From contig CAJUPQ010000054.1 in NCBI GenBank assembly GCA_910588505.1, forward strand, positions 1-23,444: a stretch of DNA of 23,444 nt, written 5' to 3'. The position numbers were made by a program, and so were the translations under genes. Numbering within the stretch: position 1 is the first letter of the stretch; the number at the start of each line of letters is the position of its first letter. Below, piece after piece: positions 14,893-22,112 of the stretch. The notes beneath the pieces were generated by a model, which was given only the letters and a program-made list of their open reading frames with translations, was not told where the DNA came from and did no database searches. This DNA is from an uncultured Hungatella sp. Lineage in GTDB: Bacteria; Bacillota; Clostridia; Lachnospirales; Lachnospiraceae.

Positions 14893-14934
14893 AGTGCGAC
14901 TTTATAGTCAACAGATGTGTCGCTCTGTGTTTTG
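14893..14934 (+). terminator. Weak terminator after the zinc-ribbon gene
   Basis: AGTGCGAC (14893-14900) pairs with GTCGCTCT (14919-14926) with one mismatch, and GTGTTTTGTT follows. The preceding A-rich stretch gives a weak T run on the other strand. Confidence 0.5.
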
Positions 14935-15078
14935 TTGAATATAGTCAAAAATTTTGATAGGAAAAAATCCACCTTTTCCTGGGTGTATTTTGTTTTTGTC
15001 ATAAACTTGTATCTTCTTTTTGGGTATAAAAACAATGGCCTGTGGAAAATTTAAATAAAAATTATCTATTTAGGATGA

Positions 15079-15107
15079 TTGACTTCCGTTTTCAAAAGTG
15101 TTATATT
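15079..15107 (+). promoter_or_regulatory. Promoter of the riboswitch-YccF operon
   Basis: TTGACT (15079-15084), 17 bases, TATATT (15102-15107). Transcription would start near 15114, directly before the aptamer. Confidence 0.8.
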
Positions 15108-15118
15108 ATTAATAAGCA

Positions 15119-15221
15119 AATGAAAGGGAGTAGCGAAACATTCTGTAATACAGAATGGGTTTGAAATCGTCGTTCGATGCCGAGAGGCATCCGTATCAAA
15201 TGAGAAAGCAAGACTTTTATT
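15119..15221 (+). promoter_or_regulatory. yybP-ykoY manganese riboswitch aptamer
   Basis: The conserved signature is present: GGGAGTAGC (15127-15135) after the 5' arm, and AGCAAGAC (15207-15214) before the 3' arm. P1 pairs AATGAAAG (15119-15126) with CTTTTATT (15214-15221). A local hairpin CATTCTG-TAATA-CAGAATG lies at 15139-15157. TTTGA (15160-15164) pairs with TCAAA (15196-15200). ATGCC-GAGA-GGCAT (15177-15190) is followed by the conserved CCG. The yybP-ykoY class is established as a Mn2+ sensor that usually turns gene expression on. The 3' arm of P1 is also the 5' arm of the downstream terminator, the expected on-switch layout. Confidence 0.9.
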
Positions 15222-15258
15222 GTGGCAGAGAGAAGATGTCATGGTAAGAGTCTTTTTT
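15210..15258 (+). terminator. Riboswitch expression platform (intrinsic terminator)
   Basis: An 18-pair stem with GU wobbles joins 15210-15227 to 15237-15254, with a 9-base loop and a run of T to 15258. Its left arm contains the 3' half of aptamer helix P1, so ligand-stabilised P1 would prevent termination. Confidence 0.85.
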
Positions 15259-15330
15259 GTATTATCCGACATTGGGTCTGTCACATAGGTCAAGCCCATA
15301 CATATATAACTAAGAAGGGAGAATACTGAT

Positions 15331-15759
15331 ATGACAGAAGAGAGACGAAGACAGGAGATCAACGAAGCCGTCAGGGCCGGGGAGAAGACCCTTGTGAGCC
15401 TGCGGGCAGCTCAGAGCAAGCTGGCCAGCGCGAGAAACTGGGGAATCTGGGATATGTTGGGCGGAGGGCTGATAACCAGCATGATCAAGCATTCCAGAAT
15501 TGACGATGCGTCTTCCTACCTGGAAAGCGCCAGGACAGATCTGAAGATTTTTCAGAGGGAATTAAAAGACATTTCCGATTTTTCAGAGCTGGGGATTGAT
15601 GTGGGAGGATTTCTTTCATTTGCCGATCTGTTTTTAGACGGGATCATTGCCGACTGGATGGTTCAGAGAAAGATCGATGAGGCTATAAAGCAGGTGGACA
15701 GCGGAATTATGAGGGTGGAGTCGATGATAAGCAGGCTGAAAGCCCGGAGAGGAGTGTAG
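15331..15759 (+). CDS. Unknown helical protein under Mn2+ riboswitch control
   Basis: This 142-residue protein has no signal peptide and is mainly helical. Charged helices at 1-30 and 45-80 flank a small hydrophobic patch (WGIWDMLGGGLITSMI, about 36-51). Residues 85-110 (FSELGIDVGGFLSFADLFLDGIIADWMV) form a second hydrophobic stretch, and the C-terminal helix is basic. I recognise no domain. The ribosome binding site is AAGGGAG. It is the first gene after the manganese riboswitch and lies 2 bases before the YccF gene, so both are one transcription unit. By context it should act in manganese export, storage, or protection of membrane proteins when manganese is high. Confidence 0.75.
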   Translation: MTEERRRQEINEAVRAGEKTLVSLRAAQSKLASARNWGIWDMLGGGLITSMIKHSRIDDASSYLESARTDLKIFQRELKDISDFSELGIDVGGFLSFADLFLDGIIADWMVQRKIDEAIKQVDSGIMRVESMISRLKARRGV

Positions 15760-15761
15760 GT

Positions 15762-16121
15762 ATGGGATGTCTTGGAAATCTTTTGTGGTTTGTGTTCGGA
15801 GGATTTATCAGTGGGTTAAGCTGGTGCCTGGCGGGGTGTCTGTGGTGTGTGACTGTCATAGGGATTCCGGTGGGACTTCAGTGTTTTAAAATGGCCGGGC
15901 TGACCTTTTTTCCTTTTGGGAAGGAGGTGTGCTACGGGGGAGGAGCGGGAAGCTTCCTTTTAAATATTGTGTGGCTTCTGGTGTCAGGCATTCCCCTGGC
16001 TCTGGAGCATGTGGCGTGGGCAGTGCTTCTGTGTGTGACGATCGTGGGGATACCCTTTGGACTGCAGCAGTTTAAATTAGCAAAGCTAGCTTTGATGCCT
16101 TTTGGGACAAAAGTGATCTGA
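15762..16121 (+). CDS. yccF: YccF-family membrane protein
   Basis: This 119-residue protein holds two tandem copies of the YccF unit: W-C-V-T-V-I-G-I-P-V-G-L-Q with PFGKEV in the first half, and L-C-V-T-I-V-G-I-P-F-G-L-Q with PFGTKV in the second. About four membrane segments are expected. The family's function is unknown. The start lies 2 bases after the previous stop and uses AGAGGAG as its ribosome binding site. The riboswitch upstream gives the main clue to function, manganese response, but this is an inference. Confidence 0.88.
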   Translation: MGCLGNLLWFVFGGFISGLSWCLAGCLWCVTVIGIPVGLQCFKMAGLTFFPFGKEVCYGGGAGSFLLNIVWLLVSGIPLALEHVAWAVLLCVTIVGIPFGLQQFKLAKLALMPFGTKVI

Positions 16122-16196
16122 GGCTGATAAGAGGTGGCGTTTTAGGAGTTTTGAGGATGAAAAATTTCAGGAAATCTTCGCTGGATGGGTAAACTT

Positions 16197-16224
16197 TTGG
16201 ACAGTAAATGTGGTAAGATATACA
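16197..16224 (+). promoter_or_regulatory. Probable promoter of the exonuclease gene
   Basis: TTGGAC (16197-16202), 16 bases, TATACA (16219-16224). The leader would be about 90 bases. Confidence 0.5.
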
Positions 16225-16321
16225 TAATCTTTAAAAGGAGTCCCAGTGTCAGGTTTATGAAAGTTTAAAGGGTAAGCCTGCGCAGCCAACAAAAAGACAA
16301 AGGAACATACGAGGAGGAGCC

Positions 16322-16990
16322 ATGAGATACATAGTAGTAGATTTAGAGATGCATCCATTGCCAAACAAGTTTAAGCTGGAGAAGAATATATGCAAGTGCG
16401 AGACCATTGAGATCGGGGCAGTTATGCTGGACGAGGAGTTAACGGAAGTGTCTGAGTTTAAACGGATCATAAAGCCACAGTACAGCACAAAGATTTATCC
16501 CAAATATGAGAAGATGACCGGCATTACCACAGCCATGGTGGAGCAGGGGGATTCCTTTGAGGATGCCTTTCACAGTTTTACCCAGTGGTGCTTAGGCGGA
16601 GAAAGCCAGATTGAGATCATTGCCTGGAGTGATAATGATTTCAGTCAGCTGGTCCGCGAGATCTATCTAAAGCGGATCGAGCTAAGTCAGGCGGAGAAAG
16701 CCTTAATGGACGGCTGGAGAGATTTTCAGAAAGAGTTTGATCATATGCTGAATAAGGAGTACCAGGTTTCCCTGGATCTGGCTCTGCTTTACGCGGATGT
16801 GGCCTTTGAGGGACACCGGCATGACGCACTGTGGGATTCCAGGAATACGGCGGAGCTGCTTCGTCGGACCCGGGAGGAGGAGGACAGGATACGGATCGCC
16901 GACAGGGCGGAGTCCTTGTTTACCACAGACCCGCTGGCAGTATCCCTGGAGGAGCTGTTTAATTTTTCGTGTCTGGCGCTGCAGTGTTGA
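16322..16990 (+). CDS. DEDDh-family 3'-5' exonuclease (DnaQ/ERI1-like)
   Basis: In this 222-residue protein, motif I is D7-L-E9 within YIVVDLEMH. IEIGAVML and KMTGIT follow as in DnaQ-fold nucleases. Motif II contains D104 or D106 in WSDNDFSQL, and motif III is H167-DALWD172-SRNTAELL, where the histidine and final aspartate complete the DEDDh set. It should remove nucleotides from 3' ends of RNA or DNA using two metal ions. It is not part of a polymerase and resembles stand-alone ERI1/KapD-type enzymes, perhaps with an RNA role. The ribosome binding site is GAGGAGG. A WYL regulator gene follows 147 bases downstream. Confidence 0.88.
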   Translation: MRYIVVDLEMHPLPNKFKLEKNICKCETIEIGAVMLDEELTEVSEFKRIIKPQYSTKIYPKYEKMTGITTAMVEQGDSFEDAFHSFTQWCLGGESQIEIIAWSDNDFSQLVREIYLKRIELSQAEKALMDGWRDFQKEFDHMLNKEYQVSLDLALLYADVAFEGHRHDALWDSRNTAELLRRTREEEDRIRIADRAESLFTTDPLAVSLEELFNFSCLALQC

Positions 16991-17137
16991 TGGGAAGGGG
17001 GCTCAGGAGTGTCCGGCAGCGGAAGAGGCCTTGGATGGCCCTATAGAGCCTGAGAGAAACCATAAGAAGGATCTGTGCCGGCTTTGGGGGCGGACGCCGG
17101 TCCGGACAGATTTTCACATAAGAAAGTTGGAGAGAGC

Positions 17138-18118
17138 ATGTCGGTTTCATTTGTAAAACTAAGGATGTTATATATTATGAAGATACTTCTGGACAAGACG
17201 GATGAGGCCCATCCTTTATCCGCTGCGGACATAGACAGGCGGCTTGACGGTTACGGGATGTCCGCAGACCGGAAGACCATATACAGCGATATTGAAACGC
17301 TTAGGGAATTCGGCCTGGATATTATACAGGCCAAGGGGACGAACGGCGGCTATTATGTGGCCGAACGGGAGTTTGAGCTTGCGGAGCTAAAGCTTCTGGT
17401 GGATGCGGTGCAGTCATCAAAGTTTATCAGCCAGAAGAAGTCGGAGAGGCTGATCAAAAAACTGGAGGCTTTGGCCGGTGAACATGATGCCAGGCGGCTG
17501 CAGAGGAATGTCTTTATCTATAGCCGCCCAAAATCTGGGAATGAACGGATCTACCACAACATTGATCAGATCCACACAGCCATTTTGGAGAATCGGCAGA
17601 TACAGTACCAGTATGTGGAGTGGACAGTCAAAAAGGAATTAAAGCCCAAAAAGGGAGGGGCCTATTACAGAGTCAGTCCATGGTCTCTGACCTGGAGCAG
17701 CGAAAACTATTATCTCATTGCTTATGATGACGAGGCAGACCGCATTAAGCACTTCCGCGTGGACAAGATGCGGCACACGGGAATCCTGGAGCAGGAGCGT
17801 GTAGGAAGACAGCGGTTTGAGAATTTTGATCTGGCGGAATTTTCTAAAAAGACCTTTGGCATGTATGGGGGCAGGGATGAAAAGGTAGTCCTGCTGTGTG
17901 ATAATGAGCTGGTGGGTGTGATCTTGGATCGTTTCGGGAGAGAGGTTATGATCATGCCTGTGGATGAGGAGAGGTTTCGGGTCCACGTCCAGGCTGCGGT
18001 GAGCCATCAATTTTTTGGATGGGTCACGGGGATCGGCAGCAAAATGCGCATCGTAGGGCCGGAGCAAGTCTGTCAGGAGTACAGGGAGTATCTGGGGGAG
18101 ATTCTGGGGATGTATTAG
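17138..18118 (+). CDS. WYL-domain transcriptional regulator
   Basis: The ATG at 17138 is chosen because GGAGAG lies just before it and the protein then begins at the helix-turn-helix; this gives 326 residues. Residues 5-65 are a winged HTH of the DeoR/HTH_11 type (KTIYSDIETLREFGLDI). Residues 140-220 are a WYL domain (YRVSPWSLTWSSENYYLIAYD, then IKHFRVDKM). The C-terminal WCX extension ends in CQEYREYLGEILGMY. WYL domains bind nucleic acid or small ligands and often control DNA-damage or defence genes. Its target is unknown; the upstream exonuclease is the only co-directional neighbour. No promoter is obvious in the 147-base gap, so it may be co-transcribed. Confidence 0.9.
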   Translation: MSVSFVKLRMLYIMKILLDKTDEAHPLSAADIDRRLDGYGMSADRKTIYSDIETLREFGLDIIQAKGTNGGYYVAEREFELAELKLLVDAVQSSKFISQKKSERLIKKLEALAGEHDARRLQRNVFIYSRPKSGNERIYHNIDQIHTAILENRQIQYQYVEWTVKKELKPKKGGAYYRVSPWSLTWSSENYYLIAYDDEADRIKHFRVDKMRHTGILEQERVGRQRFENFDLAEFSKKTFGMYGGRDEKVVLLCDNELVGVILDRFGREVMIMPVDEERFRVHVQAAVSHQFFGWVTGIGSKMRIVGPEQVCQEYREYLGEILGMY

Positions 18119-18217
18119 GCCCTTAAGAACGATTTCTTGCGCAAAAGAGCAATATGGTGAACTTAAAGTTCCTGCTTAACCGGGTTAGGAGCTGCTGTTC
18201 CAGAAGGAGGGGCACCT

Positions 18218-18256
18218 CTAGAGCGTGTCAGAAAGCAATTTTCAGACACGCTCTAG
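18218..18256. repeat. Perfect-stem palindrome (REP-like)
   Basis: CTAGAGCGTGTC pairs with GACACGCTCTAG over 12 bases; an A-A mismatch and GAAA/TTTC extend the stem around a GCAAT loop. It shares the 15-base word GCAATTTTCAGACAC with 12848-12862. There is no T run, so it is not a classical terminator. It lies in the convergent gap between the WYL and asnA genes. Confidence 0.75.
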
Positions 18257-18303
18257 TACATGATTGCATTAATTCACGAGTAGATTAGCGCAGCAATGTA
18301 CTA
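18254..18303. repeat. Second inverted repeat adjoining the palindrome
   Basis: TAGTACAT (18254-18261) pairs with ATGTACTA (18296-18303). TTGC/GCAA extends the stem after a 2-base bulge. It overlaps the preceding palindrome by three bases. Confidence 0.6.
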
Positions 18304-18341
18304 ACAGGCTTTCCCTCCTTCCGGACAGGAAAGACAAGCTT

Positions 18342-19349
18342 CTATAACAGATAGATCTTGTGAGCCTTGCAGGCGCTCTTCATGTCCTCTGGCCAGATGC
18401 TGGCCTGGACTTCGCCGATGTGAGCGCGGTCCAGCAGAAGCATACACAGCCTGGATTGGCCGATCCCTCCTCCGATGGTGTAGGGCAGCTCACGGTTTAA
18501 AAGCATGCGATGATAGGGAAGTTTTCTTCGCTCCTCACACCCGGCCTTTTTTAGCTGCTCTTCCAGGGATGTCTCGTCAACCCGGATTCCCATGCTGGAG
18601 ATTTCCAGGGCGCAGTCCAGGGTGTCGAACCAGAAAAGGATATCTCCGTTTAGCTGCCAGTCGTCGTAGTCCGGAGCGCGGCCGTCGTGGGGGGCGCCGC
18701 TGTTTAACTTATCGCCGATCTTCATCAGGAACACGCATCCGTGCTCTTTGGTGATGAGGTTCTCCCGCTCCTTTGGGGACTTATCCGGGTACATATCCTC
18801 CAGTTCCTGGGAGGTGATAAAATAGATATCCTCCGGAAGGCGCTTTACGGCCTGGGGATATTTGTACCACACCTCATGTTCCATGTGCTTGATGATCTTG
18901 AAGATATTCCTGACTGTGTCCTTTAATGTGTCGATGGTCCGCTCCTCTTTTGTGATGACTTTTTCCCAGTCCCACTGATCCACATAGCAGGAGTGGAGAT
19001 TGTCGGGGATCTCATCCCGGCGGATGGCATTCATGTTTGTGTAAAGGCCTTCACCAGGCTTAAACCCATACTGGAAGAGAGCCATGCGCTTCCACTTGGC
19101 CAGGGAGTGGACCACCTCGATGGTCTCCTGGGGAAGGGCAGCCATGTCAAAGGCCACAGGGCGCTCCACGCCGTTTAAGTTGTCGTTCAGGCCGGTACTC
19201 TTTTCCACGAAGAGGGGAGCGGAGATGCGCTCTAAGTTCATCTGTTTTCCAAATTCTTTTTGAAAGGTGTCTCGGATATACTTGATGGCCTCCTGGGTCT
19301 GACGTATGGTCAGGCGGGGATCGTAATCTTTGGGTAGTATCAGATTCAT
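18342..19349 (-). CDS. asnA: Aspartate-ammonia ligase (asparagine synthetase A)
   Basis: This 335-residue protein is full length for AsnA (about 330). It makes asparagine from aspartate, ammonia and ATP in the cytoplasm. The fold is that of class II aminoacyl-tRNA synthetases. Diagnostic stretches are the N-terminal substrate region STGLNDNLNGVERPVAFD (about 50-67), YVDQWDWEKVI, GDILFWFDTLDCALEISSMGIRVDE and the C-terminal motif 3 GGGIGQSRLCMLLL. The ribosome binding site is TAGGAGG. It has its own promoter (19381-19409, minus) and is monocistronic. No T-box or other tRNA-sensing leader is visible in the short upstream region. Confidence 0.97.
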   Translation of the reverse strand: MNLILPKDYDPRLTIRQTQEAIKYIRDTFQKEFGKQMNLERISAPLFVEKSTGLNDNLNGVERPVAFDMAALPQETIEVVHSLAKWKRMALFQYGFKPGEGLYTNMNAIRRDEIPDNLHSCYVDQWDWEKVITKEERTIDTLKDTVRNIFKIIKHMEHEVWYKYPQAVKRLPEDIYFITSQELEDMYPDKSPKERENLITKEHGCVFLMKIGDKLNSGAPHDGRAPDYDDWQLNGDILFWFDTLDCALEISSMGIRVDETSLEEQLKKAGCEERRKLPYHRMLLNRELPYTIGGGIGQSRLCMLLLDRAHIGEVQASIWPEDMKSACKAHKIYLL

Positions 19350-19380
19350 ATGGTTCCTCCTAAAATGATATGACTCTCCT

Positions 19381-19409
19381 ATTATACATTCGCAACTCTG
19401 TCAAATCAA
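19381..19409 (-). promoter_or_regulatory. Promoter of asnA
   Basis: On the minus strand: TTGATT (19404-19409), 17 bases, TATAAT (19381-19386). An overlapping TTGACA would leave only a 12-base spacer. Confidence 0.75.
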
Positions 19410-19466
19410 TGGTGGATTGACAGATTGAGAAAAAATTCTCTTTGGGTTTTCTAACCAGGGCGCAGG

Positions 19467-19475
19467 TGGTATAAT
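19467..19475 (+). promoter_or_regulatory. Extended -10 promoter of the cytidylate-kinase-like gene
   Basis: TGG-TATAAT with no good -35 box at the expected distance. The leader would be about 45 bases. Confidence 0.55.
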
Positions 19476-19525
19476 GATCTTAACGGGAAGCAAATAATTA
19501 ATGCCAGAGGACAAGGAGGTTTCAC

Positions 19526-20164
19526 ATGGGAAACGATAAGTATGTTATTACGATTGACAGGCTTTACGGCAGCGGCGGACGTATCATGGGCAAGAAGTTG
19601 TCAGAAGAGCTGGGGATTCCCTTTTATGATGAAGAGATCTTAAAGATGGCGTCGGAGGAGAGCGCTATTGGGGAACAGTATTTCCGCCTTAACGACGAGA
19701 AAGCAGGCAATAACCTGTTCTTCAGGGCCATAGGAGGGCTGCGCACCAGCCTGGAGGAGCCGTCGCTGGACGATGACATCACGTCACCGGAGAATCTGTT
19801 CCGCTTTCAGGCCAAAATGATACGGCGGGTGGCCACGGAGCAGTCCTGTATCATTATGGGGCGGTGCGCGGATTTCGTGTTGGAGGCCGCAGGCATAAAG
19901 AATCTGGTGCGTCTGTTTGTGTATTCGGACAGCAGTACCTGTATCCGTCGCGTGGTGGAGGTGGACGGTGTGGACACAAAGGAGGCGCTGCGCCGGGCCA
20001 ACCGCATCAGCAAGGAGAGAAGGGACTACTACAAATATTACACAGGAAAAGAGTGGGATGATATGGCCAACTACGACCTGCCTATCAATACTACGACCTT
20101 GGAGCTGGACCCGGCGGTGGAGCTTGTGAAGGCGTATCTGAGGCTGAGAGGCATCGAAATTTAG
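19526..20164 (+). CDS. Cytidylate-kinase-like family protein
   Basis: In this 212-residue P-loop protein, residues 9-25 (TIDRLYGSGGRIMGKKL) carry an unusual nucleotide-binding loop, G15-S-G-G18, where canonical kinases have GxxxxGK[ST]. FYDEEILKMAS, CIIMGRCADFVLE and the Arg-rich lid region RISKERRDYYKYYTGKEWDDMANYDLPI follow as in this family. Members are annotated as cytidylate kinase-like, but their substrate is unproven and true Cmk genes exist separately in such genomes. The ribosome binding site is AAGGAGG. The next gene has its own promoter. Confidence 0.88.
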   Translation: MGNDKYVITIDRLYGSGGRIMGKKLSEELGIPFYDEEILKMASEESAIGEQYFRLNDEKAGNNLFFRAIGGLRTSLEEPSLDDDITSPENLFRFQAKMIRRVATEQSCIIMGRCADFVLEAAGIKNLVRLFVYSDSSTCIRRVVEVDGVDTKEALRRANRISKERRDYYKYYTGKEWDDMANYDLPINTTTLELDPAVELVKAYLRLRGIEI

Positions 20165-20247
20165 ATTTTGTAACAGATAATGCCGGAAATTGTAATAAAA
20201 TTTTAATATTTTTCTTGTATGAACGTGTCGTATTAAGGAAAAAGTTA

Positions 20248-20256
20248 TGGTATACT
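20248..20256 (+). promoter_or_regulatory. Extended -10 promoter of the SH3b/NlpC-P60 gene
   Basis: TGG-TATACT, with a poor -35 box. It implies a leader of about 85 bases before the ATG at 20348. Confidence 0.55.
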
Positions 20257-20347
20257 AATGCCGTTGATTTTACTGTTTTTGAGATCAGGCAGATGTCAGA
20301 GAGGATTATGCCAGAGGGATGTACATAGACGCGGCAGGAGAATACAC

Positions 20348-21994
20348 ATGTTTGAAAAAGAAGATTATGCCAGAGTTTTAGACAGAGCAAGAAGAAAGCG
20401 GAACAATAATGACTATTTTCGATATCTGATCATAGGATTGGCTGTAGTCGGGGTCATCGTGGCGGTGATCCTTATCGGGTTAGCCGTCAAAAAGGGCTTG
20501 TCCGGGGGAAGCAAGAACCGGGAAGTCATGCAGACAGTTGAGTCCACAGAAGCTATAGAGGACATGACCATAGATGAGGAGGCGTCCAGGCTGGCCGTGG
20601 AGGAGCAGGAACAGCAGCAGAAGGAGGCTGAGGAAGCTGCCGAGAAGCAGGCTGTGGTAGATTCCTATGGCAATCTTGGGCTGGTCCAGGTGTCAGGATA
20701 TCTGAATGTGCGAAAAACCCCAGACTCGAATGGGGATATCATTGGGAAGATGCAGGAGAACAGCGTCTGCCAGATCGTAAGTCAGGAAGGAGACTGGTAT
20801 CAGATCCACTCTGGCCCGGTAGATGGATATATTGCAAGTCAGTATGTTATAACCGGGGAGGATGCCCGGGCAGCGGCGCTGGAGCAGGTGAAACTGCGGG
20901 CCGTGGTCACTGCGGACAATGTAAATATCCGCCAGACACCGGAGCTGGGGCCGGATAATGTCGTGGCCCAGGCTCTTCTGGACGAGCGCTATGAGGTGGT
21001 CAGCCAGGAGGACGGATGGGTCCAGACTACCGGCGGGTACATCTCCTCCGATTATGTGGAAGTGAGATATGCTCTGAACGAGGCCAGGAAGATGGATTTG
21101 AAGGCCATGGCCATTAATCAGTATAATAACCTGCTTATTTCAAAGGTGAGCAATTATCTGAATATCCGAAGTTCACCAAAGGATGAGGGCAATGCCAATA
21201 TCATCGGAAAGCTGCCAGGCAAGGCAGCCGGTGAGATCCTGGAGACAGAAGACGGGTGGTACAAGATCCATTCCGGTAATATAACAGGATATGTGTCAGC
21301 GGACAGCCAGTATACAGCCACAGGCCAGGAGGCTATTGATCTGGCCATGGGTTCGGCTTCCCTTATGGCTATTGTCAACACGGACAAGTTGAACGTTCGG
21401 ACAAGTCCCAGTACGGATGCCAGCATCTGGACTCAGATTTCCAAAGAAGAGCGGTATTCCGTGGTGCAGCAGCTGGATGGCTGGGTACAGATCGAGCTGG
21501 ACGGCGGGGACGAGGATGAGAGTACCGACGGCGCTTACATCTCTACCAGGGATAACAATGTGGAAGTCCGCTATGCCCTGACTGAGGCCATCAAGTTTTC
21601 TCCTCTAGAGGAATTGGCAAACCAGCAGGCTTCCAGGAGAAATCAGATCGTGAACTTTGCCATCAAGTATGTGGGTAACCGCTATGTATGGGGCGGAACC
21701 AGCCTGACCAATGGCGCCGACTGTTCCGGATTTGTCCAGTCTGTTATGAAGAATTTCGGGATCAGTCTGCCAAGGACTTCCAGAGAGCAGGCAAAGGTTG
21801 GGCGCGCGATTAAGTCGTCGGAGATGCGTCCCGGAGATTTGATCTTCTATGCCAACAGCAGCGGGACTGTAAATCATGTTGCCATGTACATCGGCAACGG
21901 GCAGATCGTCCACGCAGCCAGCAGCAAGAGTGGGATCAAGATCTCTACCTGGAATTACAGGACGCCAAAGACCATCCGCAGCGTGATCGATTGA
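20348..21994 (+). CDS. Membrane-anchored SH3b-domain NlpC/P60 cell-wall hydrolase
   Basis: The ATG at 20348 has a correctly spaced AGGAG (20336-20340); this gives 548 residues. A basic cytoplasmic tail (1-25) precedes one membrane segment (26-47, YLIIGLAVVGVIVAVILIGL), so the rest is outside. An acidic, Glu/Gln/Ala-rich spacer is followed by four bacterial SH3 domains, each marked by an L/V-N-[IV]-R motif: YLNVRKTP, NVNIRQTP, YLNIRSSP and KLNVRTSP. The C-terminal NlpC/P60 domain has the catalytic triad C459 (GADCSGF), H510 (VNHVAMYIG) and H522 (IVHAASS). It should cut peptide cross-links in peptidoglycan (gamma-D-Glu-diamino-acid type), with the SH3 domains binding the wall. A strong terminator ends the unit. 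Confidence 0.95.
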   Translation: MFEKEDYARVLDRARRKRNNNDYFRYLIIGLAVVGVIVAVILIGLAVKKGLSGGSKNREVMQTVESTEAIEDMTIDEEASRLAVEEQEQQQKEAEEAAEKQAVVDSYGNLGLVQVSGYLNVRKTPDSNGDIIGKMQENSVCQIVSQEGDWYQIHSGPVDGYIASQYVITGEDARAAALEQVKLRAVVTADNVNIRQTPELGPDNVVAQALLDERYEVVSQEDGWVQTTGGYISSDYVEVRYALNEARKMDLKAMAINQYNNLLISKVSNYLNIRSSPKDEGNANIIGKLPGKAAGEILETEDGWYKIHSGNITGYVSADSQYTATGQEAIDLAMGSASLMAIVNTDKLNVRTSPSTDASIWTQISKEERYSVVQQLDGWVQIELDGGDEDESTDGAYISTRDNNVEVRYALTEAIKFSPLEELANQQASRRNQIVNFAIKYVGNRYVWGGTSLTNGADCSGFVQSVMKNFGISLPRTSREQAKVGRAIKSSEMRPGDLIFYANSSGTVNHVAMYIGNGQIVHAASSKSGIKISTWNYRTPKTIRSVID

Positions 21995-22022
21995 TAGAAA
22001 AGCTAAATAATTAAGAAGAGTA

Positions 22023-22075
22023 CGCCCGGCCAGGGCGGAACCGCAGCACGGATTCCGGCCTGGCCGGGCGTTTTT
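22023..22075 (+). terminator. Strong intrinsic terminator
   Basis: CGCCCGGCCAGG (22023-22034) pairs with CCTGGCCGGGCG (22059-22070). An inner CGGAA/TTCCG extends the stem, and TTTTT follows. Confidence 0.95.
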
Positions 22076-22112
22076 CAGGGGTGGGAGTGGGCTCATATTG
22101 TTTTTTACAGTG

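Noticed and set aside
14763..15035. Minus-strand ORF opposite the end of the zinc-ribbon gene
   Set aside because: Most of it mirrors the zinc-ribbon gene and the terminator. The start has only a weak ribosome binding site.
18257..18303. Possible phage attachment site in the convergent gap
   Set aside because: There is no integrase, tRNA gene or duplicated core sequence in the window.
19350..19525. T-box or other leader element before asnA
   Set aside because: The promoter lies only about 25 bases from the asnA start region, leaving no room for a T-box, and the conserved T-box sequence is absent.
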